DNA of 64,000 bases from JABDGR01 sp964561455 (GTDB taxonomy: Bacteria; Verrucomicrobiota; Verrucomicrobiia; Opitutales; JABDGR01), in contig CAZLPS010000002.1 in NCBI GenBank assembly GCA_964561455.1, positions 47,174 through 111,173 of the forward strand, read 5' to 3'. Both the position numbers and the translations under genes were made by a program. Numbering within the stretch: position 1 is the first letter of the stretch; every line of letters begins with the position of its first letter. The notes under the pieces were generated by a model. The model was not told the origin of the DNA, ran no database searches, and was given only the letters and a program-made list of their open reading frames with translations. This document shows, piece after piece, positions 42,859 through 51,605 of the stretch.

Positions 42859-44616
42859 ATGCCCGATACTGAGCCAAGTTCGCCGGCGGCCAAGCCGCGA
42901 CGCAAGTCCTCCCGGCGGCTGGTCGTGGGGAGCACGGTCCTCCTGCTCGCGGGGTTGTTTGTTTATCTGCCGGCGCTGCATGGGAACTGGCTGTGGGATG
43001 ATGGGTTTACGATCAAGGACAATCCGTTGATGGGGGAGGCGGGCGGGTGGTGGAAATTTTGGTTTGCGCCGCCGGGGCCGGATTATTTTCCGCTGACTTC
43101 GACGGTGGAGTGGGGGCTGTGGCGGGTTTTTGGCGACCATACGTTTCCGTTTCATGTGGCGTGTTTGGGGCTGCATCTGCTGAGTGCATTCTTGATTTGG
43201 GCGTTGTTTAAGCGATTAGGACTGAAGCTGGCGTTGTTGGGGGCGCTGCTGTTTGTGGTTCATCCGCTGGCGGTGGAATCGGTGGCATGGATTTCGGAAT
43301 TGAAGAACACGGTGTCGCTGCCGCTGCTGCTGGGGGCGATGCTGTGCTGGCTTTATTACGACGATGAAAAGAAGCAGTCGAAATTTTATTTTGGCGCGCT
43401 GGTGCTCTTTCTCGCCGCCCTCCTGGCGAAGACCTCCGTCGTGATGCTCCCGTTTGTCCTGTTGCTGTATACGTGGTGGAAATACGGACGCATCACGCGG
43501 AAGAAATTCGTGGCGACGATTCCCTTCTTCGCCGTGGCCTTTGTGTTGGGGGTGCTGACGATGTTCTTCCAAAAACAATGGGCGATTGGGACGGAGGCAA
43601 TTGATACGGGGGGGCCGGTGGGGCGCGCGGCCGGGGCGGGTTGGGCGCTGCTCTTCTACACGGGAAAATTCTTTTGGCCGATGCACCTGATGCCGGCGTA
43701 TCCGCCGTGGAGCTTCAATCATTACGACGTCACGCAACTCCTGCCCTGGCTGGTGCCGGCGGGCGTGGGCGCTGTGCTTTGGTGGCGGCGGAGTGATCCA
43801 TGGGCGAGGGCGGGCCTCCTGGGCCTAGGGTTCTTTGCGCTCAATCTTGCGCCGGTGCTGGGGTTTTTGACCATGTCGTACATGCGCATCGCGTGGGTGG
43901 CGGACCATTTTGCCTATGTCCCGATGATTGGGCTGATTGGCTTGGTGGCGTTGGGAGTGGATAAGTTGCTCGCGGCTTCGCCCCGGGCGGCGTTGCCCAT
44001 TGCGGCCGGAACCCTGGTCCTGCTAACCTATCTACTGGCGGCGCAAAGTTACAACTATGCCGAAAATTTCCGCGACCAGACGGCGCTATGGTCGTATACC
44101 CTGAAATTGAATCCGAATTCCTGGCTGGCGGAGTTGAATCTGGGCCTTTCACTCACCGAGATGCGGGATTTGCCCCGGGCGGAGATGCATTTGCGGAAAT
44201 CCATCGCGCTGCACGATAATTTCTACGGGACGCACATGGCGCTGGCGAACATCGTGGCGCAAATGGGGCGCAACGAGGAGGCGGCCGGGGAATATGCTCA
44301 AGCCCTGAAACTCTCGCCGGATTCCATCTCGGCCCACGTGAATTACGGGATTGTGCTGTCGCGGCTGCACCGGGACAAGGAGTCGGAGGGGCAGTACTAT
44401 CTGGCCACGCTGTGTCCGGCGCAGAGTCCGGCGAATCTGGCGAATCTGGCGATGGCGCATTTCAATCTGGCGTATGTCTATCAGCAGCAGGGGAAGAAGG
44501 CGGAGGCGATCCGGCAGTTTCAGGCAGTGCTGGAGATTCAGCCGGGGACGCCGGGGGTGAAGGAGGCGCTGGCGAAGCTGGGAGCGGGGAGCGGGGAGCA
44601 GGGAGGCGGGCACTAA
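42859..44616 (+). CDS. TMTC-like membrane protein with C-terminal TPR repeats
   Basis: Protein of 585 residues. About nine to ten membrane helices fill residues 20-405. Early on comes ALHGNWLWDDGFTIKDNPLM, with the paired aspartates of GT-C/TMTC-type O-glycosyltransferases, and HPLAVESVAWISELKNTVS is a conserved loop of that family. Residues about 425-575 hold three or four TPR units (AELNLGLSLTEMRDLPRAEM, NEEAAGEYAQALKLSPDSIS, GKKAEAIRQFQAVLEIQPG). The last residues, GAGSGEQGGGH, are encoded by the heptamer tract that begins at 44580, so the C-terminus was altered by repeat spread. Sugar and acceptor unknown. Confidence 0.85.
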   Translation: MPDTEPSSPAAKPRRKSSRRLVVGSTVLLLAGLFVYLPALHGNWLWDDGFTIKDNPLMGEAGGWWKFWFAPPGPDYFPLTSTVEWGLWRVFGDHTFPFHVACLGLHLLSAFLIWALFKRLGLKLALLGALLFVVHPLAVESVAWISELKNTVSLPLLLGAMLCWLYYDDEKKQSKFYFGALVLFLAALLAKTSVVMLPFVLLLYTWWKYGRITRKKFVATIPFFAVAFVLGVLTMFFQKQWAIGTEAIDTGGPVGRAAGAGWALLFYTGKFFWPMHLMPAYPPWSFNHYDVTQLLPWLVPAGVGAVLWWRRSDPWARAGLLGLGFFALNLAPVLGFLTMSYMRIAWVADHFAYVPMIGLIGLVALGVDKLLAASPRAALPIAAGTLVLLTYLLAAQSYNYAENFRDQTALWSYTLKLNPNSWLAELNLGLSLTEMRDLPRAEMHLRKSIALHDNFYGTHMALANIVAQMGRNEEAAGEYAQALKLSPDSISAHVNYGIVLSRLHRDKESEGQYYLATLCPAQSPANLANLAMAHFNLAYVYQQQGKKAEAIRQFQAVLEIQPGTPGVKEALAKLGAGSGEQGGGH

Positions 44617-44841
44617 GGGAGCTAGAAGCTGGAAGTTAGAAGCTGGAATGTTTTTACCACGGATGGCACGGATGAGACGGATACCAAATCTCTCTCGCGC
44701 AAAGGCGCTAAGGCGCAAAGAAATTTCCGGCACGGATGCCCACGGGTGGGACGTGGGGGGGCGGTGGGCTTGAGTGTGGAGTGTGGAGTGTGAAGTGTGG
44801 AGTTCCAACTCCTGACTCCGGCCTCCTTACTCCTGACTCCT
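44580..44841. repeat. Heptamer, nonamer and octamer tracts, first one inside a coding end
   Basis: 44580-44642: nine heptamers (GGGAGCG, GGGAGCA, GGGAGGC, ... CTGGAAG, TTAGAAG) running from the TMTC-like gene into the gap. 44656-44682: nonamers ACCACGGAT, GGCACGGAT, GAGACGGAT. 44697-44720: octamers GCGCAAAG, GCGCTAAG, GCGCAAAG. 44772-44841: ten heptamers that pass from GAGTGTG to the opposite sense (GACTCCG, TACTCCT, GACTCCT). Confidence 0.85.
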
Positions 44842-45648
44842 GTGGGGAGATTTCATGATGTCAAAGAACGAAAGCGAAAGTTCTAATTTTGAATTACGAA
44901 TTTTGAAAATGCAGCTATTTCAGGAGTTGGCGATTCCGGGAATTTTTTGTTTTGGCTAAATTAATCTAAATTTACCTAAATTTTCGGGAGGTGATATAGG
45001 TTGAACTTAAATTGGACGGAGTAATTTAGTGCCTGGTTCTTTTACCACGGATTACTTGGATGAGGCGGATGGGATTGTTTTTGACAGAATTAACAGAATT
45101 TTTGGAATTTAGGGTTCTGGATTCTAACTTCCAGCTTCCAGCTTCTAACTTCCAGCCGCCGCCATTATAGCACATCCTGGGGAAAGTGTTTTTGATGCGT
45201 TGGCTGCGTTGGATAGATTTGATGGGTTTGATGGGATGGCTGCGTTGGTTGCGTTGGGATCGGCAGGCTAGTGCTTTGGTGCTTAGTGACTTAGTGCTTA
45301 GTTGTTTCTGAAATTGGAGGCAGGAGACAGGAGGCTTGGCCCGAAGGGACAGAGGGACCGAGGGACAAAGGGACAGAGTGCGAGCGAAGACCGTAGTCGC
45401 CTCAATCGCCTCAGTCGCTTCAGTCGCCTTCGGCCTTTCGGAGAATAGTCTGGTGGATCGTGGGGTGGGGCGGTACAACTGGGCGAAATGCGCATTGTGG
45501 CTTGGAATTTGGGACACCAGACTTGGGAGAGACCAAAAGGAAGCTAGAAGCTGGAAGTTAGAAGCTAGGAGTAGGGAGACAGGAGTCAGGAGACAGGAGG
45601 CTTTGCCCGAAGGGACAGAGGGACTATGGGACAAAGGGACAGAGGGGA
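44842..45648. repeat. Gene-free region dominated by 7-, 8- and 9-bp tandem tracts
   Basis: Up to 45,043 nothing is recognised. Then: nonamers 45044-45070 (ACCACGGAT), 45081-45107 (TTGACAGAA) and 45194-45256 (seven units, GCTGCGTTG/GATGGGTTT); heptamers 45119-45160 (AACTTCC/AGCTTCC); octamers 45270-45301 (AGTGCTTT) and 45345-45376 (AGGGACAG); nonamers 45396-45431 (GTCGCCTCA); heptamers 45540-45602 (nine units, GAAGCTA to GGAGACA); octamers 45611-45642 (AGGGACAG). Confidence 0.85.
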
Positions 45649-45864
45649 GCCGAAGGCTGGCTGGCGCCTGCCGTCGCCGGAAGGGCCCTGGAGCTATATT
45701 TCCAGGACGGGAAAAATTCCAGGATAGACCATGCCTTGGTCAGCCCGCGGCTGGGGGTTATGGGGGCGCGCTATGTGAGTGAAATGGGAGGGGTGCGGCT
45801 GGCTGGGGCTGAGGCGACGGCGATTTCGGATCATGCGGCGTTGGTGGTGGATCTGGCGGCTTAA
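45649..45864 (+). pseudogene. 3' remnant of an endonuclease/exonuclease/phosphatase (EEP) family gene
   Basis: Seventy-one codons remain in frame to a TAA. They contain SRIDHALVSPRLG and, near the end, ATAISDHAALVVDLAA, the RIDYV and SDH motifs that close the catalytic site of EEP-family enzymes (His at the end). Everything upstream is octamer repeat, so at least two thirds of the gene is missing. No start codon or leader is evident. The fold call is fairly safe; the original substrate is not known. Confidence 0.7.
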
Positions 45865-45867
45865 AGC

Positions 45868-46077
45868 GTGGAGCGGGGAGCAGGGAGCGGGGAGTCAGGC
45901 CCAAAGGAAGCTAGAAGCTGGAAGTTAGAAGCTAGAAGTTGGGAGACAGGATACAGGAGTCAGGAGACAGGAGGCTTTGCACGCAGGGGCCGAGGGACAA
46001 AGGGACCGTGCGGGACGACCAACGCTTAACGTTTAACTTTTAACATTTAAGGTCTGGAACATCGAAAATCGAACATT
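45868..46077. repeat. Long heptamer tract, fifteen units in phase, plus a second tract
   Basis: Starting four bases after the EEP remnant's stop, fifteen 7-bp units keep phase (GTGGAGC, GGGGAGC, AGGGAGC ... GCTAGAA, GCTGGAA, GTTAGAA ... GACAGGA, TACAGGA, GTCAGGA, GACAGGA). A second set at 46021-46048 (AACGCTT, AACGTTT, AACTTTT, AACATTT) leads into GAACATC, GAAAATC, GAACATT to 46077. Confidence 0.88.
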
Positions 46078-46175
46078 GTACGCTGAGTCGGCCGGGGCGA
46101 AATGGGCGCGAAATGATGGCGGGATAATCGCCCGAGATCTTGACTTTGAAAGAAATAAGACTAGGGTAAGACATC

Positions 46176-46382
46176 ATGCCATCACTCACCATAAAGTTGC
46201 CGGTGAAACTCAACCGCCAATTGCGGATGACGGCGCACAAGCGGAAGGAAAACTTGTCCGCGCTGGCGCGCCGGGCGCTCGAACGCGAACTGGTAGCCCC
46301 CGCACCGGATTTTGCCACGCTGGCCAAGCCATACCTGGGCATGTTCTCCGGGCCGCGGGATCTTTCAGCCCGTGAAGGCTAG
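46176..46382 (+). CDS. Orphan ribbon-helix-helix antitoxin-like protein
   Basis: Protein of 68 residues. The strand MPSLTIKLPVKLNRQLRMTA and helix ENLSALARRALERELV form an RHH fold. The tail PDFATLAKPYLGMFSGPRDL is like VapB-type antitoxins that precede a PIN toxin. No toxin follows: the stop codon runs straight into heptamer repeats. It is either a solitary regulator or what remains of a toxin-antitoxin pair. Confidence 0.65.
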   Translation: MPSLTIKLPVKLNRQLRMTAHKRKENLSALARRALERELVAPAPDFATLAKPYLGMFSGPRDLSAREG

Positions 46383-46631
46383 GAGGTAGAAGGTAGGAGG
46401 TAGAAGTCAGGCCACGGGAGTCGGGAGACAGGAGACAGAAGAGGGGCGGTGGAAGAATTTGGGATTTGGAATTTGGGAGGTGAGCAAGCGCAACAGGGAT
46501 TTGTAATTTGAGAATTGTGATTTGTGAGGGGTGAGAAGAATTTGGAATTTGGAATCTGGAATTTGGAATGTTTTCTCAAGGCGGAGTAACGAAGAACGCA
46601 AAGGGGAATTCTTACCACGGATGACACGGAT
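46381..46631. repeat. Heptamer tracts and a nonamer tract
   Basis: 46381-46443: nine heptamers (AGGAGGT, AGAAGGT, AGGAGGT, AGAAGTC ...). 46456-46476: AATTTGG, GATTTGG, AATTTGG. 46498-46567: ten heptamers (GATTTGT, AATTTGA ... ATTTGGA, ATTTGGA, ATCTGGA, ATTTGGA). 46614-46631: nonamers ACCACGGAT, GACACGGAT. Confidence 0.85.
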
Positions 46632-46711
46632 TACAGGATGGTCTCGCGCAAAGGCGCAGAGAGATTCCTTATCCGCTTGTTGAGGGCCAGGAATATGGGC
46701 AATCTTGGTTG

Positions 46712-46993
46712 ATGGAAAATCTGATAAATGTGTCGAGAGGCGAGCCGCTGGAATTTTTTGCGGATGGGCAGCCGGTTACGGGAATCATTCAAAGGGCCAC
46801 GAATCGAGGATCGGTGATTGCGGTGGAAGTGGAGGCGCAGGGGAAGATTAAGAATGGCGCTTTGATGACAATCGACGAAAGTTTTCATGTTGGGGCCTGC
46901 GGCCGGGCGAAAACGAGGGAGGCAGGCGGGCAGATTTTTGTGACTTTGGAGATTGCGCTGAAGGCGATAGATCGGGCGACGATTGGGAGGTAG
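46712..46993 (+). CDS. Hypothetical small protein
   Basis: Protein of 93 residues (MENLINVSRGEPLEFFADGQ at the start, FVTLEIALKAIDRATIGR at the end). I recognise no family. Balanced composition with alternating strands (GIIQRATNRGSVIAVEVEAQ) is unlike the surrounding repeats and suggests a true or recently lost coding sequence. It is flanked by repeat tracts on both sides and has no clear operon partner. Confidence 0.4.
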   Translation: MENLINVSRGEPLEFFADGQPVTGIIQRATNRGSVIAVEVEAQGKIKNGALMTIDESFHVGACGRAKTREAGGQIFVTLEIALKAIDRATIGR

Positions 46994-47002
46994 GGGGCGG
47001 CT

Positions 47003-47121
47003 GAAAAGGATGAAGGATGAAGGCTGAGGGATGAATTTGGAAACGTGGGAGACAGTAGACAGGAGGCAGGAGAGAGGAGGGGGCGGAGAAAGAATTTGGA
47101 ATCTAGAATTTCGAATTTGGA
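47003..47121. repeat. Heptamer tract of about sixteen units
   Basis: Units keep phase over about 112 bp while the motif drifts: ATGAAGG, ATGAAGG, CTGAGGG, ATGAATT, TGGAAAC, GTGGGAG, ACAGTAG, ACAGGAG, GCAGGAG, AGAGGAG, and on to ATTTGGA, ATCTAGA, ATTTCGA, ATTTGGA. Confidence 0.88.
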
Positions 47122-47170
47122 ATGAAACCTCCAACTCCCTGTTTCTTGATTCAAACTTCTACGAACGGGA

Positions 47171-50100
47171 TCACTCCAGGCATGGAGCTAGCCACTTTTT
47201 GGCTTCTTCTTCTGTCCAGTTTTTGCGGGTGGCGTAGTCGTCGAGCTGGTCCTTGGCGATGGTACCGACGTGGAAGTATTTGGCGTTGGGGTGGGCGAAG
47301 TAGAGGCCGGTGACGGTGCTGGCGGGCCACATGGCGAAGTTTTCAGTGATTTTGGCGCCGGTGGTTTTTTCGGCGTCGAGGAGGTGCCAGAGTTGGGCTT
47401 TTTCGGTGTGGTCGGGGATGGAGGGGTAGCCGATGGCGGGGCGGATACCACGGTATTTTTCGTCGATCAGCTCCTCGGTGGTGAGCTTTTCGTCGGCGGC
47501 GTAGCCCCACCATTCCTTGCGGACTTTTTTATGGAGGTATTCGGCGAAGGCTTCGACGCAGCGGTCGCCGAGGGCTTTGATGATGATGCCGGTGTAGTCG
47601 TCGCGGTTTTGTTCGTATTCGCGGGCCCAGGCTTCGACTTCGGGGCCGGCGGTGCAGACGAAGCCGCCGAGCCAGTCAATGACACCCGATTCTCTCGGGG
47701 CGATGAAGTCGGCGAGGGATTGATAAGCGCGGTCGTTGTCCTTTTCCTTTTGCTGGCGGAGGAAGTGGTAGGTGCCGATGACTTTGGAGCGCTGTTCGTC
47801 GGAATAGATTTCGACATCGTCGCCGACGCGGTTGGCGGGCCAGATTCCGACGGTGGCGCGGGGGTGGAAGCGTTTTTCCGCAATGGCGCGCGCGAGGAGG
47901 ACTTCGGCGTCGGCATGGAGTTTCTTCGCCTCGACGCCGTATTTTTCGCTGTCGAAGATTTTCGGGTAGACGCCGCGGAGGCCCCAGGAGTGGAAGAAGG
48001 GCGACCAGTCCATGGTGGAGAAGATCTCGGCCAGGGGGACGTCGTTGAGGAGGCGGACGCCGGGGGCGTTGGGGCGGGCGGGGGGATTTTTTATCCAGTC
48101 AAAGCGGTGGCCGCGCGTGCGGACTTCCGCGAGCGGGAGGATTTTCTGGTTTTCCTTGCTGGCGGCGTGGCGTTCGCGGAGTTTTTGGTACTTGTCCACG
48201 ATTTCCGCGGCATAGCCTCCCCGGCGCTCGGGCGAGAGCAATTCCGAGCAGACGCCGACGACGCGGGAGGCGTCAATGACATGGACGACCGGGCCGGAGT
48301 AATGCGGGGCGATTTTCAACGCGGTGTGCATTTCGCTGGTGGTGGCGCCACCGACGAGCAGGGGGAGCTTGAGCCCGCGGCGTTCCATTTCGGCGGCGTT
48401 GTGCATCATTTCCTCGAGGGAGGGCGTGATGAGGCCGGAGAGGCCGATGATGTCGGCGCCTTTTTCGCGGGCGGTTTCGAGAATTTTTTCGCAATTGACC
48501 ATCACGCCGAGGTCAATGACTTCGTAGTTGTTGCAGGCGAGGACGACGCCGACGATGTTTTTGCCGATGTCATGGACGTCGCCCTTGACGGTGGCGAGGA
48601 CGATGACGCCCTGCTTGCGCGCGGCGGGATTGGCGAGGCGCTCGGCCTCCATGTAGGGCGTGAGGTAGGCAACGGCCTTCTTCATCACCCGGGCGCTTTT
48701 GACGACCTGGGGGAGGAACATCTTGCCCGCGCCGAAGAGGTCGCCGACGATCTTCATGCCGTCCATGAGCGGGCCTTCGATGACGAGGAGGGGGCGGCCG
48801 ACTTCCTTGCGGGCCTCCTCGGTGTCCTGGTCAATGAAATCGGTGATGCCCTTGACGAGGGCATGGGCGAGGCGTTCGCGCACGGGGAGGGCGCGCCAGT
48901 TGAGGCCGTCCACTTCGCCGGCGGCGGTGCCACCGGCGGAAGCGCCGCGGGCCTTGAGTTCCTCGGCGTGGTTGATGAGGCGCTCGGTGGCGTCGTCGCG
49001 ACGATTGAGCAGGACGTCCTCGACGAGTTCCTTGAGCTTGGGCTCGATCTGGTCGTAGACGGCGATCATGCCGGCGTTGACGATGGCCATATCCAACCCC
49101 GCGCGAATGGCGTGGAAGAGGAAGCAACTGTGCATGGCCTCGCGCACGACGTTGTTGCCGCGGAAAGAGAAGGAGACATTGCTGACGCCGCCGGAGATGC
49201 GGGCGTCGGGGCAGTTTTTCTTTATCTCGGGGATGGCCTCGAAGAAATCGAGGGCGTAGCGGTTGTGCTCCTCGATGCCGGTGCCGACGGTCAGGATGTT
49301 CGGATCGAAGACGATGTCGCCGGGCGGGAAATCGAGTTTTTCGGTGAGGAGTTTATAGGCGCGCGTGCAGATGCGGACTTTTTCGGCCTTTGATGCCGCC
49401 TGGCCCTGTTCGTCAAACGCCATGACGATGGCGGCCGCGCCATAGCGGCGGACTTCGCGGGCCTGGGTGAGGAACTTTTCCTCGCCTTCTTTCAGCGAGA
49501 TGGAATTGACAACGCACTTGCCCTGGACGCATTTGAGGCCGGCTTCGATGACGGACCACTTCGAGCTGTCAATCATCAGCGGGACGCGGGAGATGTCGGG
49601 CTCGCTGGCGACGAGGTTGAGGAAGCGGGTCATGCAGGCCTCGCCGTCGAGGAGGGCCTCGTCGAAATTGACGTCGAGGATGTTGGCGCCGTTTTCGACC
49701 TGCTGGCGGGCGACGGCGAGGGCGCCGTCAAAATTATTGGCCTGGATGAGTTTCTTGAACTGGGGCGAGCCGGTGACGTTCGTCCTTTCGCCGACGATGA
49801 GGAAAGGCGCGGAGGGCCCGGAGTGGGTCATGGGCTCGAGCCCGCTGAGGCGGAGGCCGGCGGCGTGCGGCGGCGGGCGGCGCGGGGGATATTTCTCGAG
49901 GCGGCGGCGGATGGCGCGAATGTGGTCGGGCGTGGTGCCGCAGCAACCGCCGACGATGTTGACGAGGCCGGCGCGCGCGAATTCCTCGAGGAACCCCGCG
50001 GTGTCCTCGGGTCCTTCGGGGAAACCAGTTTCGCTGAGGGGGTCGGGCAGGCCGGCGTTCGGGTAGCAACTGACGGCGCAATCGGCGATGCGGGAAAGTT

Positions 50101-50920
50101 CCTCGATATACGGGCGCATCAGCGCGGCGCCGAGCGCGCAATTGAAGCCGACGGAAAGCGGGCGGGCGTGGGCGACGGAATTCCAAAAGGCTTCGGTGGT
50201 TTGGCCGGAGAGGGTGCGGCCGGAGGCGTCGGTGATGGTGCCGGAGATCATCACGGGCAGGCGGACGCCGTGGCGCTCGAAGTAGAGGTCAATCGCGTAG
50301 AGGCAGGCCTTGACGTTGAGCGTGTCGAAAATTGTCTCGGGCAGGAGGAGGTCGGCGCCGCCTTCGACGAGGGCGGCGACTTGCTCGTAATAGGAATCGC
50401 GGACTTGGTCGAAGGTGACGTCGCGTTTGCCGGGGTCGTTGACGTCGCGGGAAAGGGAGAGGGTGCGATTAAGGGGGCCGAGGGCGCCCGCGACAAAGCA
50501 TTTGCGCCCGGGGGTGGCACGCTCGGCCTCGTCAGCGGCCTGGCGGGCGATTTTGACGGCGGCGATGTTCATCTCGCGCACGAGGTGCTCGAGGTGGAAA
50601 TCGGCTTGGGAGATGGTGGTGGCGTTAAAGGTGTTGGTCTCGACCATGTCGGCCCCGGCGGCGAAATACTGGCGGTGGACGTCGAGGACGAGGTGCGGCT
50701 GGGTGAGGACGAGGAGGTCGTTGTTGTTTTTAACGTCGAAGGGATGGTCGGCAAAGCGAGTGCCGCGGTAGTCGCCTTCCTGGAGCTTGTGGCGCTGGAG
50801 CATGGTACCGGTGGCGCCATCGAGGAAAACGATGCGCTGGGCGAGCAGGGCGCGGAGCTCCTCCCCGCGCGCGGAAAGCGGCAGGCGGTGGGTGGGGGAA
50901 ATGGGGGCGGGGGCGGGCAT
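47171..50920 (-). CDS. metH: Cobalamin-dependent methionine synthase
   Basis: Protein of 1249 residues, full length for MetH. It moves the methyl group of 5-methyl-THF to homocysteine through methylcobalamin. Four modules are seen in order: homocysteine/zinc domain (about 20-340, FLDGATGTMLQ, GFNCALGA and GGCCGTTPDHI with the zinc cysteines), pterin domain (from about 370, IVGERTNVTGSPQFKKLI, DVNFDEALLDG), cobalamin domain (DVHDIGKNIVGVVL with the lower-ligand His near 783) and the SAM-binding reactivation domain (about 960-1249, GIWPANRVGDDVEIY, RPAIGYPSIPDHTEK). No B12 riboswitch is visible upstream; a palindrome at 50933 may serve as operator. Confidence 0.97.
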   Translation of the reverse strand: MPAPAPISPTHRLPLSARGEELRALLAQRIVFLDGATGTMLQRHKLQEGDYRGTRFADHPFDVKNNNDLLVLTQPHLVLDVHRQYFAAGADMVETNTFNATTISQADFHLEHLVREMNIAAVKIARQAADEAERATPGRKCFVAGALGPLNRTLSLSRDVNDPGKRDVTFDQVRDSYYEQVAALVEGGADLLLPETIFDTLNVKACLYAIDLYFERHGVRLPVMISGTITDASGRTLSGQTTEAFWNSVAHARPLSVGFNCALGAALMRPYIEELSRIADCAVSCYPNAGLPDPLSETGFPEGPEDTAGFLEEFARAGLVNIVGGCCGTTPDHIRAIRRRLEKYPPRRPPPHAAGLRLSGLEPMTHSGPSAPFLIVGERTNVTGSPQFKKLIQANNFDGALAVARQQVENGANILDVNFDEALLDGEACMTRFLNLVASEPDISRVPLMIDSSKWSVIEAGLKCVQGKCVVNSISLKEGEEKFLTQAREVRRYGAAAIVMAFDEQGQAASKAEKVRICTRAYKLLTEKLDFPPGDIVFDPNILTVGTGIEEHNRYALDFFEAIPEIKKNCPDARISGGVSNVSFSFRGNNVVREAMHSCFLFHAIRAGLDMAIVNAGMIAVYDQIEPKLKELVEDVLLNRRDDATERLINHAEELKARGASAGGTAAGEVDGLNWRALPVRERLAHALVKGITDFIDQDTEEARKEVGRPLLVIEGPLMDGMKIVGDLFGAGKMFLPQVVKSARVMKKAVAYLTPYMEAERLANPAARKQGVIVLATVKGDVHDIGKNIVGVVLACNNYEVIDLGVMVNCEKILETAREKGADIIGLSGLITPSLEEMMHNAAEMERRGLKLPLLVGGATTSEMHTALKIAPHYSGPVVHVIDASRVVGVCSELLSPERRGGYAAEIVDKYQKLRERHAASKENQKILPLAEVRTRGHRFDWIKNPPARPNAPGVRLLNDVPLAEIFSTMDWSPFFHSWGLRGVYPKIFDSEKYGVEAKKLHADAEVLLARAIAEKRFHPRATVGIWPANRVGDDVEIYSDEQRSKVIGTYHFLRQQKEKDNDRAYQSLADFIAPRESGVIDWLGGFVCTAGPEVEAWAREYEQNRDDYTGIIIKALGDRCVEAFAEYLHKKVRKEWWGYAADEKLTTEELIDEKYRGIRPAIGYPSIPDHTEKAQLWHLLDAEKTTGAKITENFAMWPASTVTGLYFAHPNAKYFHVGTIAKDQLDDYATRKNWTEEEAKKWLAPCLE

Positions 50921-50932
50921 TTTAATTAACGT

Positions 50933-50956
50933 ATCAACGTATAGGGATATGTTGAT
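50933..50956. promoter_or_regulatory. Imperfect palindrome upstream of metH
   Basis: ATCAACGTAT and ATATGTTGAT are inverted repeats matching at 9 of 10 positions with an AGGG spacer, 13 bp before the metH ATG. TTGACC on the minus strand (50958-50963) could be a -35 box. A regulator controlling methionine synthesis could bind here, but its identity is unknown. Confidence 0.45.
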
Positions 50957-50975
50957 GGGTCAAGTGCTTTTTGGA

Positions 50976-51605
50976 AGGGACCGAGGGACCAAGGGACAGA
51001 GGGACAGAGGGTAGGGTGAAGGGGGTGGGGCGAAGGGGAAATTCTGAGAAGGTAGGAGGTAGAATTCGAAACAGGGGAGTGCTTTGGTGCTTAGTGTTTT
51101 AGTGCTTAGTTCTTCCCGAAGGGGAGACAGGAGGCAGGAGTCAGGAGACAGGAGATAACGTGGAACGTCGAACATCGAACTTTGAATATCGAACATCGAA
51201 CTTTGAACATCGAACGCTGAACACTGAACGTTTAGCTTTTAACCCTCAACGTTTAATGCGATAGGCTGAAAGGGAAGCTAAAAGTTAGAAGCTGGAATAT
51301 GGGCGAGAGGATACAGGAGTCAGAAGACAGGAGGATGGGGCGAAGGGAAAGGGTGAAGGCTGAGGGATGAAGGATGAGTCAGGTCGCGACGCGCAAAGGA
51401 GACAGGAGAAAGAAGGCAGGAGACAGGAGGCAATGCGGAATCCCGCTGGGTGGTGGGCGGTGCGCAAGCGCCAGGAAGCCACCACGCTGGCGAAGCGCAA
51501 AACCGGCGTCGAGTTCCGACGATTGAGCTGGTTGGGCATGCCGGCGTCAGTACGCGACGCGGGGGCTTGGTTGATGTGGAGCCGTCCGCGGCCTAAAGTC
51601 GAGCG
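50976..51605. repeat. Gene-free region with dense short tandem tracts
   Basis: Octamers 50976-51007 (AGGGACCG, AGGGACCA, AGGGACAG twice) and 51078-51109 (AGTGCTTT, GGTGCTTA, GTGTTTTA, GTGCTTAG). Heptamers 51123-51157 (GGAGACA, GGAGGCA, GGAGTCA), 51163-51232 (ten units of GAACNTC/GAACTTT type, very regular), 51274-51378 (fifteen units from GAAGCTA to GGATGAA) and 51395-51429. From 51,430 to 51,605 I see no convincing gene. Confidence 0.85.

Noticed and set aside
47270..49393. Long plus-strand open frame (about 700 codons) opposite metH
   Set aside because: Gly/Ala/Val/Glu/Asp-rich translation without any domain, caused by the GC-rich third positions of metH on the other strand. MetH motifs are complete on the minus strand.
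49823..50929. Plus-strand open frame opposite the start of metH
   Set aside because: Antisense shadow; no family features, and it ignores the metH promoter region.
50921..51010. Cobalamin riboswitch before metH
   Set aside because: No B12-box-like sequence or long structured leader; repeats begin within 60 bp.
44580..51429. Possible CRISPR or minisatellite arrays
   Set aside because: Units are 7-9 bp with no spacers of constant length and no cas genes; they are direct tandem tracts.
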